Assembly: GCF_011067745.1 (NCBI RefSeq)
Contig: NZ_JAAMPJ010000008.1
Location: forward strand, 310,001 to 374,000
Reading direction: 5' to 3'
DNA length: 64,000 nt
From: Lentzea alba
GTDB lineage: Bacteria > Actinomycetota > Actinomycetes > Mycobacteriales > Pseudonocardiaceae
Position numbers and translations under genes: made by a program. This document shows positions 42,493 to 53,112 of this stretch, piece by piece. Numbering within the stretch: the stretch's first letter is position 1; every line of letters starts with the position of its first letter. The notes beneath the pieces were generated by a model. That model was not told the origin of the DNA and did no database searches. It was given only the letters and a program-made list of their open reading frames with translations.

Positions 42493-45400
42493 TCACGACC
42501 GCGCGGTGAGGCCTTCCAGGGCGCGTGTCGCACGTGCGGCGCCGGTGACGTGTCCGGCGTCGCGCCAGATGCGCAGGGCCTCCCGCACCGCGTGTCCGGC
42601 CTGCGCGCTTTCCCCGGAGGCGGACTCCACGGCGGCGACGGCGAGCAGTGCCTCCGCCTCCAGGAGCCGCATCCCGCCCGCGCGCGCCACGTCGAGGGCG
42701 GCGGTCGCATGCGTCCGCGCCGTCGGCGAATCGGTCGCGGAGAGGACGTGGGCGAGGGCGGCGGACGCCTCCGCCTCCGATCCGCGCAGGCCGGACCGCG
42801 CCGCGATTTCCAACGCCCGCACCAGATGTTCCCGTTCGGACGTCGCGCGGCCCAGTCCGATCAACGCCACCGCCTCGGCCTGCTGATCACCGTCCTGACG
42901 GGCGCACTCCAGCGCCTCGGCGGCGGTCAGGCGGGCGGTGTCGTGGTCGTCGCGGGCCAGGTGCACCGCGCTCAGCCCGCTGAGCGCGGTCGCCTCACCG
43001 AAGCGGGATCCCTGCTCGCGGAACGACTCCAGCGCGAGCAGGAGCGTGTGCTCGGCGTCCGCGACGTCACCGAGCGCCAGCAGCACCGAACCCAGGTCCG
43101 CCAGGTTGGCGGCCTCCCAGAAAGCGAGAGAGTTCTTGCGGCACAAGTGGATCGACTCGTCGAGGCACTCCCTGGCCTCGGCCAGCCTGCCGAGCTGCCG
43201 GTAGTGGCAGCTCAATGAGTTCAACGCGTGACTCTCGCCGGACGGGTTGCCCAGCTCGCGGAACAGCTCGATCGCGCGCAGGCTGTGCTCGACCGCCTCG
43301 GCGAGCCTGCCCGTCCAGTCCAGCATCGACCCGAGGTTCGACACGGCCGTCGCCTCGCACTCGCGCCAGCAGCACGTGCGACTGGCCCGCGCCGCCTCCT
43401 CGGTGTGCGCGACGCCGTCGGTGTGCCGTCCCTCTCGGAACGCGGCGCCGCCCATCGTCAAGCGCAGCAACGCTTCCGCGGCGTGCGCGCCATGTCGCCG
43501 GGCCGCCGGCAACAGCACCGACGCGAGCTCCAGCCACTCGGCACGCCTGCCGTGGTCGTGGAAGAACCTCCGCACCGCGTCGGCCAGGTACCAGACCTGC
43601 GGACGGGGGCCGGTCACCGCGGCCCGGCGCAACGCGGCGACCAGGTTGGGCGCCTCGACGTCCAGCCACGCCACGGCTTCCGCTTTGTTCGCGAACCGCA
43701 CAGGGCTTTCGGCCGGTTCGTCGTCGCGGGGGAGCGACACGACCCGCTTGCCCAGCTCCGCCACGGCCGCGTCGGCAGTCGCGAGGTAACCGGCGAACAA
43801 CCTCTCCCACGCGGGCGTGGTCTCCTCGGTGCCCGAACGCTCCTCGGCGTAGTGACGCACCAGGTCGTGGAACCGGTAACGGCCCGGCGCATGCGCCTCG
43901 ACCAGGTTCGCGGCACTCAGACCCCGCAGCAACCGGGTCGCCGCGGCGGCGCCGGTACCGAGCAGCGCGGCCGCCTCGTACGGCGTGAAGTCCGGTCCCG
44001 GGACGACCCCGAGCAGCCGGAACAGCCGCTGCTGGTCGGCGGGAAGTGCTTGGTAGGAAACGGAGAACGCCGCGGCGACCGCGCTCTGCTCCGCGCCGTC
44101 GAAGGCGAGCAGCGGGTCGGCGCGCAGCTCCGCGACCGCTGACTCGATGTTTCTGGCTCCGATGCTCGTGCCCACGTTGGCCGCGGCGATGCGCAACGCC
44201 AGCGGGTGGTGCCCGCACACGTCGGCGAGCTCGGCCGCGGCAACGGGTTCGGCCGCCACGCGGTCCGCGCCGAGCGCCGCGACGAGCAGCGCGTGCGAGT
44301 CCTGTTCCGGCAGCTGTGCCAGGGTGATCGTGCGGGCACCGGTGCGGGCGACCAGATCGCCCAGCCGGTGCCTGCTGGTCACGAGCACGCGGCCGGACGA
44401 CGGCAGGAGCGGCAGCACCTGAGCGGCATCGCGCGCGTTGTCCAGCACCACCAACGATTTCCGGTCCGCGAGCAGCGACCGGAAAAGTCCACTTTGGTCG
44501 TCCGATTCGGACGGTGTGGCGCCGAGCGCGCGCAGCAGCCGCGCCAGCGCGGCGGTCGGGCTGAGCGGTTCGTCGTCGGCGTCGAACCCGCGCAGGTTCA
44601 CGTACAGCTGCCCGTCGGGGTAGCGGTCGCGCGCCGCGTGCGCCCACCGCACGGCGAGCGCGGTCTTGCCGACCCCGGCGGTGCCGGTGATCAGCCACAC
44701 GCCGTCCTCGCCGTCCTCCAGCGCGGCCAGCTCGGCGGTGCGGCCCGCGAAACCCCGTGCGGCCAAAGGGAGTTCGGCCGGTCGCACCTCGGTGAAAGCC
44801 TGGGCGGGAGCTTGATCCTCGCCGCGCAGAACGCGCAGCTGTGCGTCTCGCAACGCCTGTCCCGGCTCGATGCCGAGCTCGGACGCCAGCAGGTCGTGCC
44901 CCTGCGAGTAGACCTCCAGCGCCTCGGCCGTCCGTCCGCACCGGTGCAGCGCGAGCATCAGCGCGGCGCGCAGCCGTTCGCGATACGGGTGCTCGTCGAC
45001 GAGCTTGCGCAGCCCGCCGGCCGCTTCCGCGTGGTGACCTTCGGCGATCTGGAGCTCGTGCAGTTCCTCGACGATCGCGAGCCGTCGCTCGACCAGCGCC
45101 GGGCGTTCCAGTTCGGCCAGCTCGTCACTCACGCCGTCCAGCGGCGTGCCCGTCCACAACGCGAGTGCCTCGCGCAGCCGTGCGATGGCGGCCTCACCGG
45201 TCAGGATCCTCGCGTGGGCGACGGCGTCGTCGACCAGGTCGAGGTCGCGTTCGCCGGGCGCGACCTCGATCGAGTAGCCGGACGCACCGCGCGTGATCAC
45301 GTCGGCGCCGAGCAGCTTGCGCAGGTCCGACACGTGCACCTGCAGCCGCCCGCGGGCGCTGCGCGGCGCCTGCTCACCCCAGGTCAGGTCGATCAGCCGG

Positions 45401-45528
45401 TCCTCCGGCACGACCCGGCCGGGGCTGAGCAGCAGCGCCGCCAGCACCGACGCCTGTTTCGGTCCGGCCGGGCGCACTGGCCCGGCCGGACCGAGGACCG
45501 TGACCGGTCCGAGCAGCAGATACCTCAG
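42493..45528 (-). CDS. AfsR/SARP-type transcriptional regulator with NB-ARC and TPR domains
   Basis: About 1011 residues. The protein begins LRYLLLGPVTVLGPAGPV, which aligns to the usual start of SARPs, so the initiator is probably a CTG at 45528. It overlaps the TGA of the upstream gene (CTGA). A longer open frame to 46032 runs through that upstream gene in another frame. Order: OmpR-like DNA-binding domain (to ~95), BTAD (95-245), NB-ARC ATPase with P-loop GTAGVGKTALA (~285) and LVTSRHRLGDLV, then TPR repeats to the C-terminus. Such proteins activate secondary-metabolite genes. No biosynthetic cluster is in the window, so targets lie elsewhere. Confidence 0.87.
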   Translation of the reverse strand: MRYLLLGPVTVLGPAGPVRPAGPKQASVLAALLLSPGRVVPEDRLIDLTWGEQAPRSARGRLQVHVSDLRKLLGADVITRGASGYSIEVAPGERDLDLVDDAVAHARILTGEAAIARLREALALWTGTPLDGVSDELAELERPALVERRLAIVEELHELQIAEGHHAEAAGGLRKLVDEHPYRERLRAALMLALHRCGRTAEALEVYSQGHDLLASELGIEPGQALRDAQLRVLRGEDQAPAQAFTEVRPAELPLAARGFAGRTAELAALEDGEDGVWLITGTAGVGKTALAVRWAHAARDRYPDGQLYVNLRGFDADDEPLSPTAALARLLRALGATPSESDDQSGLFRSLLADRKSLVVLDNARDAAQVLPLLPSSGRVLVTSRHRLGDLVARTGARTITLAQLPEQDSHALLVAALGADRVAAEPVAAAELADVCGHHPLALRIAAANVGTSIGARNIESAVAELRADPLLAFDGAEQSAVAAAFSVSYQALPADQQRLFRLLGVVPGPDFTPYEAAALLGTGAAAATRLLRGLSAANLVEAHAPGRYRFHDLVRHYAEERSGTEETTPAWERLFAGYLATADAAVAELGKRVVSLPRDDEPAESPVRFANKAEAVAWLDVEAPNLVAALRRAAVTGPRPQVWYLADAVRRFFHDHGRRAEWLELASVLLPAARRHGAHAAEALLRLTMGGAAFREGRHTDGVAHTEEAARASRTCCWRECEATAVSNLGSMLDWTGRLAEAVEHSLRAIELFRELGNPSGESHALNSLSCHYRQLGRLAEARECLDESIHLCRKNSLAFWEAANLADLGSVLLALGDVADAEHTLLLALESFREQGSRFGEATALSGLSAVHLARDDHDTARLTAAEALECARQDGDQQAEAVALIGLGRATSEREHLVRALEIAARSGLRGSEAEASAALAHVLSATDSPTARTHATAALDVARAGGMRLLEAEALLAVAAVESASGESAQAGHAVREALRIWRDAGHVTGAARATRALEGLTARS

Positions 45529-45932
45529 CGCAGGTTCGCTACGCCGGTGCACTTCGCGCCACCGCGGTCGGAGAACTTCACCTCGAGCCAGGCACGCCCC
45601 GAGATGGGCACCCTCGTGCCGTTGACGGCCACCTCGCCGACCTCGTCCGACTTCAGGCCGGACTTCGTCCGCTCCAGCATCGCGGTCTGCGTGGAGCCCA
45701 CGCGGTGGTAGACCTTGACGCCCATCACGCCGGAGTCGGCGATGTACGGACCGGCCGCGCCCGTGCCCCTCACGAGCCGGTACTCGGTGCCGCGGTCGTA
45801 CCGCAGCGTGAACTTGCCGCTGAAGTCTCCCTCCGTGCACTTCGCGGTCACGGACAGCGTGACGGCCTGTGCCGCAGGTGCCGGTGCGCCGCTCGCGACC
45901 ACCAGCAGGGCAAGCATCGCCGCCCTCTTCAC
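45525..45932 (-). CDS. small secreted protein coupled to the SARP gene
   Basis: 135 residues from a GTG at 45932; an ATG at 45971 would add 13 residues. Signal peptide VKRAAMLALLVVASGAPAPAAQA. The mature ~110 residues are beta-rich with two Cys (AKCTEGDF near the N-terminus, AKCTGVANLR at the C-terminus) that may form a disulfide tying the ends together. No family recognised. Its stop codon overlaps the putative CTG start of the SARP regulator. Confidence 0.68.
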   Translation of the reverse strand: MKRAAMLALLVVASGAPAPAAQAVTLSVTAKCTEGDFSGKFTLRYDRGTEYRLVRGTGAAGPYIADSGVMGVKVYHRVGSTQTAMLERTKSGLKSDEVGEVAVNGTRVPISGRAWLEVKFSDRGGAKCTGVANLR

Positions 45933-46144
45933 CCCAGCCCCCAAGATGATCTCCCTCTGTCGTTGCGCCACCCGAGTGACACGTCACAGGATTATCACGC
46001 GAGGGTCGCCTCGGAGGTTGCGCGAGGGTCACGTGCCGATGCCGGTGCGTAGTAGCCGCAGTTCACCCAGGATTCCTCCATCCGAGTGTCGCCCGACACG
46101 CCGTGTCGAGTTGCAACCTCTTGCGTTGCGATCTAGGTTCTACC

Positions 46145-46180
46145 CCTACATCTAGTGGTTACACCGTTGTAAGTAGTCCA
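46145..46180. promoter_or_regulatory. candidate NrdR boxes upstream of nrdR
   Basis: CTACATCTAG at 46146-46155 has CTA-N4-TAG symmetry, and GTTGTAAGTAGTCC follows about 20 bp later, about two helical turns. Paired boxes in front of nrd operons are typical for NrdR repression. The match is by eye only. The rest of the 46.0-46.25 kb region shows no other motif I can name. Confidence 0.35.
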
Positions 46181-46250
46181 CAGGTTGTGGGTAACCCCGA
46201 CCCTGTGTGACTGCTGCGACGGGTGCTGCGCCGGGGAGGGGTGAACAGGC

Positions 46251-46721
46251 GTGCGGTGTCCGTTTTGCCGTCATTCGGACTCACGGGTGGTCGATTCCCG
46301 CGAGGTCGACGAGGGGCAGGTGATCCGTCGCCGTCGCTCCTGCAACAGCTGCAGCCGCAGGTTCACCACGGTCGAAGAAGCGGTTCTCGCCGTGGTCAAG
46401 CGCTCCGGGGTGACGGAGCCGTTCAGCCGCGACAAGGTTGTCGTCGGCGTGCGCAGGGCGTGCCAGGGCCGCCCGGTCGACGAGGACGCGTTCCAGCAGC
46501 TCGCCCAGCGAGTGGAAGAGTCGATCCGGTCGACGGGTTGCGCGGAAATCGCCAGTCACGAGGTGGGCCTCGCCATTCTCGGCCCCTTGCGTGAACTCGA
46601 CGAGGTCGCATATCTGCGCTTCGCGAGCGTTTACAGATCCTTCTCGTCCGTCGAGGACTTCGAGAAGGAAATTCTTGATCTTCGCACTGCGCGGGCCGAG
46701 GAAGCACCGGCCGAGCAGTGA
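46251..46721 (+). CDS. nrdR: ribonucleotide reductase repressor NrdR
   Basis: 156 residues, GTG at 46251. Zinc ribbon CPFC...CNSC (residues 3-6 and 31-34), followed by RRRRSCNSCSRRFTTVE, and an ATP-cone (VVKRSGVTEPFSRDKVVVGV). It senses ATP/dATP and represses reductase genes. It is directly followed by nrdJ, as in Streptomyces and mycobacteria, where nrdR sits close to lexA. Confidence 0.95.
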   Translation: MRCPFCRHSDSRVVDSREVDEGQVIRRRRSCNSCSRRFTTVEEAVLAVVKRSGVTEPFSRDKVVVGVRRACQGRPVDEDAFQQLAQRVEESIRSTGCAEIASHEVGLAILGPLRELDEVAYLRFASVYRSFSSVEDFEKEILDLRTARAEEAPAEQ

Positions 46722-46785
46722 TCTACACGCGTGAAAGCGCGTGCTGACAACAACTTTCGAAGCACCAGCACGAGGGAGATCCACC

Positions 46786-49611
<2,826 letters not shown>

Positions 49612-49630
49612 TCGAACACCCGGCGGACCG

Positions 49631-50152
49631 TCACGGCAGCTCGATGCCGTGGCGGTCCGCCAGTTTCTTCTCGATCTCCGCGATCACGCACGCGATCGTC
49701 GACGGGTTGAGCCGCCCCTCGCCGAAGTGGATGACGGTCTTCGCGAACTCGTCCGCCGCCAGCGCACGGCATTCGGCGTTCAGCGAGCGGTGGTCGATCT
49801 CGGCCTCCTTGAAGCACTCCAGCGGTTTGCGGCCGAAGATGACCTCGAACTCCTTCCAGCCGCGCATCGTCCAGTAGGTGTCGTAGGACGAGACGGACGT
49901 CGCCCGCAGCCACCTCCACAGGTACTGCGGGTCCTGGTGGCTGGGGGCCTCGCGACGGCACCGCCCGCACAGCAGGACCAGGTTGTCGGCCGTGTCGGTG
50001 CCGCCCAGTGCCGCGGGCACGACGGGGCACTGCTCCAGCTCGGCCTTGTACCCGCAGCGCCAGCACCGTTCGTGCGCCTCGCTCCAGTCGATGGCCAGGT
50101 CGATCTCGTGCTCGACCCAGTACCCGACGATCTGCTCGTTGCCGACGCTCAC
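49631..50152 (-). CDS. HNH-like protein with zinc-knuckle Cys pairs
   Basis: 173 residues from the GTG at 50152 with GGGGAGG 5 nt upstream. CWRCGYKAELEQCPVVPAAL, followed by GGTDTADNLVLLCGRC, resembles an HNH fold: two CxxC zinc pairs, the Asn of DNLVLLC, and PVVPAALGG where HxxP is usual. The central His is not where expected, so catalysis is doubtful. The rest is helical, with a YDTYWTMRGWKEFE segment. Role unknown. It ends 19 bp from the nrdJ stop, convergent. Confidence 0.65.
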   Translation of the reverse strand: MSVGNEQIVGYWVEHEIDLAIDWSEAHERCWRCGYKAELEQCPVVPAALGGTDTADNLVLLCGRCRREAPSHQDPQYLWRWLRATSVSSYDTYWTMRGWKEFEVIFGRKPLECFKEAEIDHRSLNAECRALAADEFAKTVIHFGEGRLNPSTIACVIAEIEKKLADRHGIELP

Positions 50153-50247
50153 GTGTCCTCCCCAGTTGAGTTGACCTTCCTGTCGGTGACCACGGCGATT
50201 GCGTTTCACCCTCGCTCAACTGATAGAAAAACGGCGGAGGGGAACAG

Positions 50248-50799
50248 ATGCGCTCGTTCGACGATTTACGCCGCTACCTGCTCGGCCAGCTCAACGCCGC
50301 TGTCCGGCGACCTGGCATGTACGGCGGCGAGGCGGTGATCCTCACCCTGCTCGACGCGCTGGCGTTCGCCGACGACCGCACGGACCGGTGGCAGGTCGAG
50401 CTCGACGCGCTGGTGGCACGCGGTGCGGCCAACGCGGCGATGGTGAGCGGCGCGGTGCACGAGGTGCTCGGTCACCGCAGTGAGGACGTCATGGCCTCGG
50501 TGTACGCGGATCTCGCGCATCGGCAGGGCTGGTTGTCGCTGGACGCGGACAGCCGGATTCCCGGTGTGCTGGGCGAACGGGACTGCGTGCTCGACGACGT
50601 GATCGCCGAGTACGGCGAACCGCCGTTGTGGCTGGGCGGCACCAACCCGAAGTACTCGAAGACGCTCGCCTATCCGGATCGGTCGGGTTCGCTCGTGTTC
50701 TTCCACTTCATGCCGGAGCTGCGGCTGATGGCGACGCGGCGCGGTGACGGCGGGTTCCGCGACAGCTTCGTCTTCACGCCTGCCGGGCAACTGCGCTGA
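50248..50799 (+). CDS. hypothetical protein with RRPGMYGG motif
   Basis: 183 residues, ATG at 50248 with GGAGGGGAA 6 nt upstream. LNAAVRRPGMYGGEAVIL near the N-terminus resembles a motif seen in several immunity-type and unknown cytoplasmic proteins. The C-terminus ends in a beta-rich segment (SLVFFHFMPELRLMATRR). No signal peptide. It precedes the ADP-ribosylglycohydrolase by 33 bp and may be co-transcribed. I cannot give a function. Confidence 0.65.
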   Translation: MRSFDDLRRYLLGQLNAAVRRPGMYGGEAVILTLLDALAFADDRTDRWQVELDALVARGAANAAMVSGAVHEVLGHRSEDVMASVYADLAHRQGWLSLDADSRIPGVLGERDCVLDDVIAEYGEPPLWLGGTNPKYSKTLAYPDRSGSLVFFHFMPELRLMATRRGDGGFRDSFVFTPAGQLR

Positions 50800-50832
50800 A
50801 ACCTGTTGCCCGCCAAGGTAAAATCGCAGGTG

Positions 50833-51720
50833 ATGCGCATTGTTCTGCATGCACGTGCGCGCCTGGACCTCGCATACGACTCGCTCGACGGGCTCTCCGT
50901 CGGTGACGCTCTGGGCGCACAGTTCTTCATGGTCGGCCGCTCGCTGCCCGACCTCGTGGCCGGCAAGCCGCCACGAGGGCCGTGGGAGTGGACCGACGAC
51001 ACCGAAATGGCCTGCAACCTCGTCGCCGAGCTTCGTGATCACGGCGACGTCGACCAGAACCGGCTCGCGGCGATCTTCGCCGACCGCTGCGAGCCCTATC
51101 GCGGGTACGGCGCGGGAGCGTTCATCATCCTGCGCAAGATCCGCCAAGGCACGCCGTGGAAAGAGGCGGCCGGCAGCGCGTTCGACGGGCAGGGTTCGTG
51201 CGGCAACGGCGCCGCTATGCGGATTGCGCCGCTCGGCGCCTACTTCGCCGACGATCCGAAAACCGTGACGGAGCAAGCGATCCGGGCGAGCGAGGTCACG
51301 CACCAGCACCCGGAGGGCATCGCGGGCGGTGTGGCCGTGGCGCACGCCGCCGCTCTCGCGGCGAGGGCCCGGCTGTCCGGATCACCACCGCGGGACCTGC
51401 TCGGCAGCGTTCTCGACCACCTCGAAGACTCGTTCGTGCGCAAGGGGATCGAGAAGGCCCGCAAGATCGAGAACGCCGAGGAGGCGGCCTACGTCCTCGG
51501 CAACGGCTCACGCGTGACGGCGCAGGACACCGTGCCGTTCACGCTCTGGGTCGCCGCCCACCACCTCGACGACTACCGCGCCGCCATCACGGCGTGCGTC
51601 AAAGCGGGCGGTGACGTCGACACGACCGCCGCGATCGTCGGCGGCATCATCGCGACACCTCCGCCGGAGTGGCGCCGGGAACGCGAAGAACTCCCGGACT
51701 GGGTGCGCCGCCTCGGGTAG
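50833..51720 (+). CDS. ADP-ribosylglycohydrolase
   Basis: 295 residues. ATG at 50833 preferred (GTG at 50830 adjacent, TTG at 50806 further up). DraG/ARH fold: DGLSVGDALGAQF, metal ligands in EWTDDTEMA, GSCGNGAAMRIAPLG, VTHQHPEG, and C-terminal AGGDVDTTAAIVGG with the second Asp pair. It removes ADP-ribose from proteins or nucleic acid. Neighbours are unknown and HNH-like proteins, not a nitrogenase system. The stop codon abuts the stop of the CGNR gene on the other strand with no spacer. Confidence 0.9.
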   Translation: MRIVLHARARLDLAYDSLDGLSVGDALGAQFFMVGRSLPDLVAGKPPRGPWEWTDDTEMACNLVAELRDHGDVDQNRLAAIFADRCEPYRGYGAGAFIILRKIRQGTPWKEAAGSAFDGQGSCGNGAAMRIAPLGAYFADDPKTVTEQAIRASEVTHQHPEGIAGGVAVAHAAALAARARLSGSPPRDLLGSVLDHLEDSFVRKGIEKARKIENAEEAAYVLGNGSRVTAQDTVPFTLWVAAHHLDDYRAAITACVKAGGDVDTTAAIVGGIIATPPPEWRREREELPDWVRRLG

Positions 51721-52182
51721 CTAGTCCTTGTGCCGCTGGTAGTACCGCGCCACCCGCACCCGGTTCCCGCACGTCGCGGGGTCGCACCACCGGCGTCGCG
51801 GGTGCGCGGGCACGAACAGCAGCCGGCATCCCGGCCCTTCGCACGTCTTCACCTTCCGCACGGCCGGTGACGCCAGCAGTTCGCCCGCCGCGCCCGCCAG
51901 CAGCGCGAGCGCCCGCGCGACCTCGTCACCGTCCCGTTCGCGGGCGACCTCCACCACGCCGGACCACGACAGCACGTCGTAAGCCGGAGCGCCGCGCAAC
52001 GCCGCGTTCAACGGCGCCAGGTCCGGCTCCAGACCCTCCCGTGCCGCGAGCACCGCCGCCTCGACGTGCCCGCGCAGCTCTCTCAGGGCTTCTGAACAGG
52101 GCAAATCCCGCGAGGACAGCCACTCGTCCAAGTGGTCTTCCTCGGACGTCAGCGTGTTGACGAACTCCAGCGCGAGCACCAT
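51721..52182 (-). CDS. CGNR zinc-finger regulator (ABATE domain)
   Basis: 153 residues, ATG at 52182. An N-terminal ABATE-like helical domain (ALEFVNTLTSEEDHLDEWL) and a C-terminal CGNR zinc finger CEGPGCRLLF ... CDPATCGNRVRVARYYQRH. Family members regulate stress or catabolic genes. Divergent from the alpha/beta hydrolase gene with only 42 bp between starts, so it likely controls that gene and itself. Confidence 0.88.
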   Translation of the reverse strand: MVLALEFVNTLTSEEDHLDEWLSSRDLPCSEALRELRGHVEAAVLAAREGLEPDLAPLNAALRGAPAYDVLSWSGVVEVARERDGDEVARALALLAGAAGELLASPAVRKVKTCEGPGCRLLFVPAHPRRRWCDPATCGNRVRVARYYQRHKD

Positions 52183-52224
52183 CTAACTGTACATCACGAC
52201 AAGTACCCATTAGTCTAATGCAAC

Positions 52225-53061
52225 ATGACGACAAAGACGCATGTGACGAGGCATCGGTTCGTCGACGTGGACGGCATCAAGCTCTTCTACCGGGAGGCGG
52301 GCGACCCGGCCGCGCCCAAGCTCCTGCTCCTGCACGGCTTTCCGTCCGCCTCACACCAATACGCGCGGCTCATCGAGGAGCTCAAGGACGAGTTCCACGT
52401 CATCGCGCCCGACCACCCCGGCTCCGGCCACAGCGACGCTCCTGAGCGGCCCTGCACGTTCGACTTCCTCGCCGACACGATCGAGAAGTTCCTGCTGGCC
52501 ATCGACTTCACCGGCTTCTCGATGTACGTCTTCGACTTCGGCGCCCCGGTCGGCTTCCGGATCGCGACCCGCCACCCCGAGTGGATCAAGAGCCTGATCG
52601 TCCAGAACGGCAACGCCTACGAGGACGGCCTCTCGGACCTCGCGCGGGACTTCATCGGCAACCGCGACCCGCAGGTCGCCCGCGACATGCTCGCCCTGGA
52701 GTGCACGAAGTTCGGCTATCTCGAAGGCGTGCGCGACCCCGAGGCGATCTCGCCCGACACGTGGACCCTCGACCAGCACTACCTCGACCTGCGTCCGCAG
52801 CCCCAGATCGATCTCGCCCTCGACTACCACAGCAACGTCGCGAAGTATCCGGAGTGGCAGGCCTACCTGCGTGAACACCGGCCGCCGACGCTCATCGCGT
52901 GGGGCCGCGGCGACCCGTTCTTCCTCGAGCCCGGCGCGAAGGCGTACCTGCGCGACCTGCCCGGCGCGCGGCTGCACCTGTTCGACACCGGCCACTTCGC
53001 GCTGGAGGAGAACCTGGCCGAGATCGCCGCGCTGATCAGGGCGTTCATCCCAACGGTGTGA
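52225..53061 (+). CDS. alpha/beta hydrolase (epoxide hydrolase / haloalkane dehalogenase-like)
   Basis: 278 residues, ATG at 52225. LLLHGFPSASHQYARLI holds the oxyanion HG motif. The nucleophile elbow is MYVFDFGAPVG, with Asp in place of Ser, as in epoxide hydrolases and dehalogenases. The acid is in AWGRGDPFF and the His in FDTGHFALEE. A cap domain covers about 130-215. Hydrolytic attack via an Asp ester is expected; substrate unknown. Probably controlled by the divergent CGNR protein. Confidence 0.9.
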   Translation: MTTKTHVTRHRFVDVDGIKLFYREAGDPAAPKLLLLHGFPSASHQYARLIEELKDEFHVIAPDHPGSGHSDAPERPCTFDFLADTIEKFLLAIDFTGFSMYVFDFGAPVGFRIATRHPEWIKSLIVQNGNAYEDGLSDLARDFIGNRDPQVARDMLALECTKFGYLEGVRDPEAISPDTWTLDQHYLDLRPQPQIDLALDYHSNVAKYPEWQAYLREHRPPTLIAWGRGDPFFLEPGAKAYLRDLPGARLHLFDTGHFALEENLAEIAALIRAFIPTV

Positions 53062-53073
53062 TTTATTCATCAC
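53058..53073. promoter_or_regulatory. inverted repeat upstream of the PEP-synthase-like gene
   Basis: GTGAT-N6-ATCAC sits at the stop of the hydrolase gene, 40 bp before the next start. It lies in an AT-richer patch and could be an operator. No rifamycin-associated element is seen. Confidence 0.35.
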
Positions 53074-53112
53074 GTGTTGAGTTTTTGGTCGGACGCTCGT
53101 AGCCTCAGAGCC

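Noticed and set aside
45529..46032. 168-residue N-terminal extension of the SARP regulator
   Set aside because: The extension is out of frame with the secreted-protein gene that occupies this DNA and shows no domain; the SARP domain starts at 45528.
53061..53112. Rifamycin-associated element upstream of the Rph-like gene
   Set aside because: The known 19-bp GC-rich palindrome is not present; only a GTGAT/ATCAC repeat is seen.
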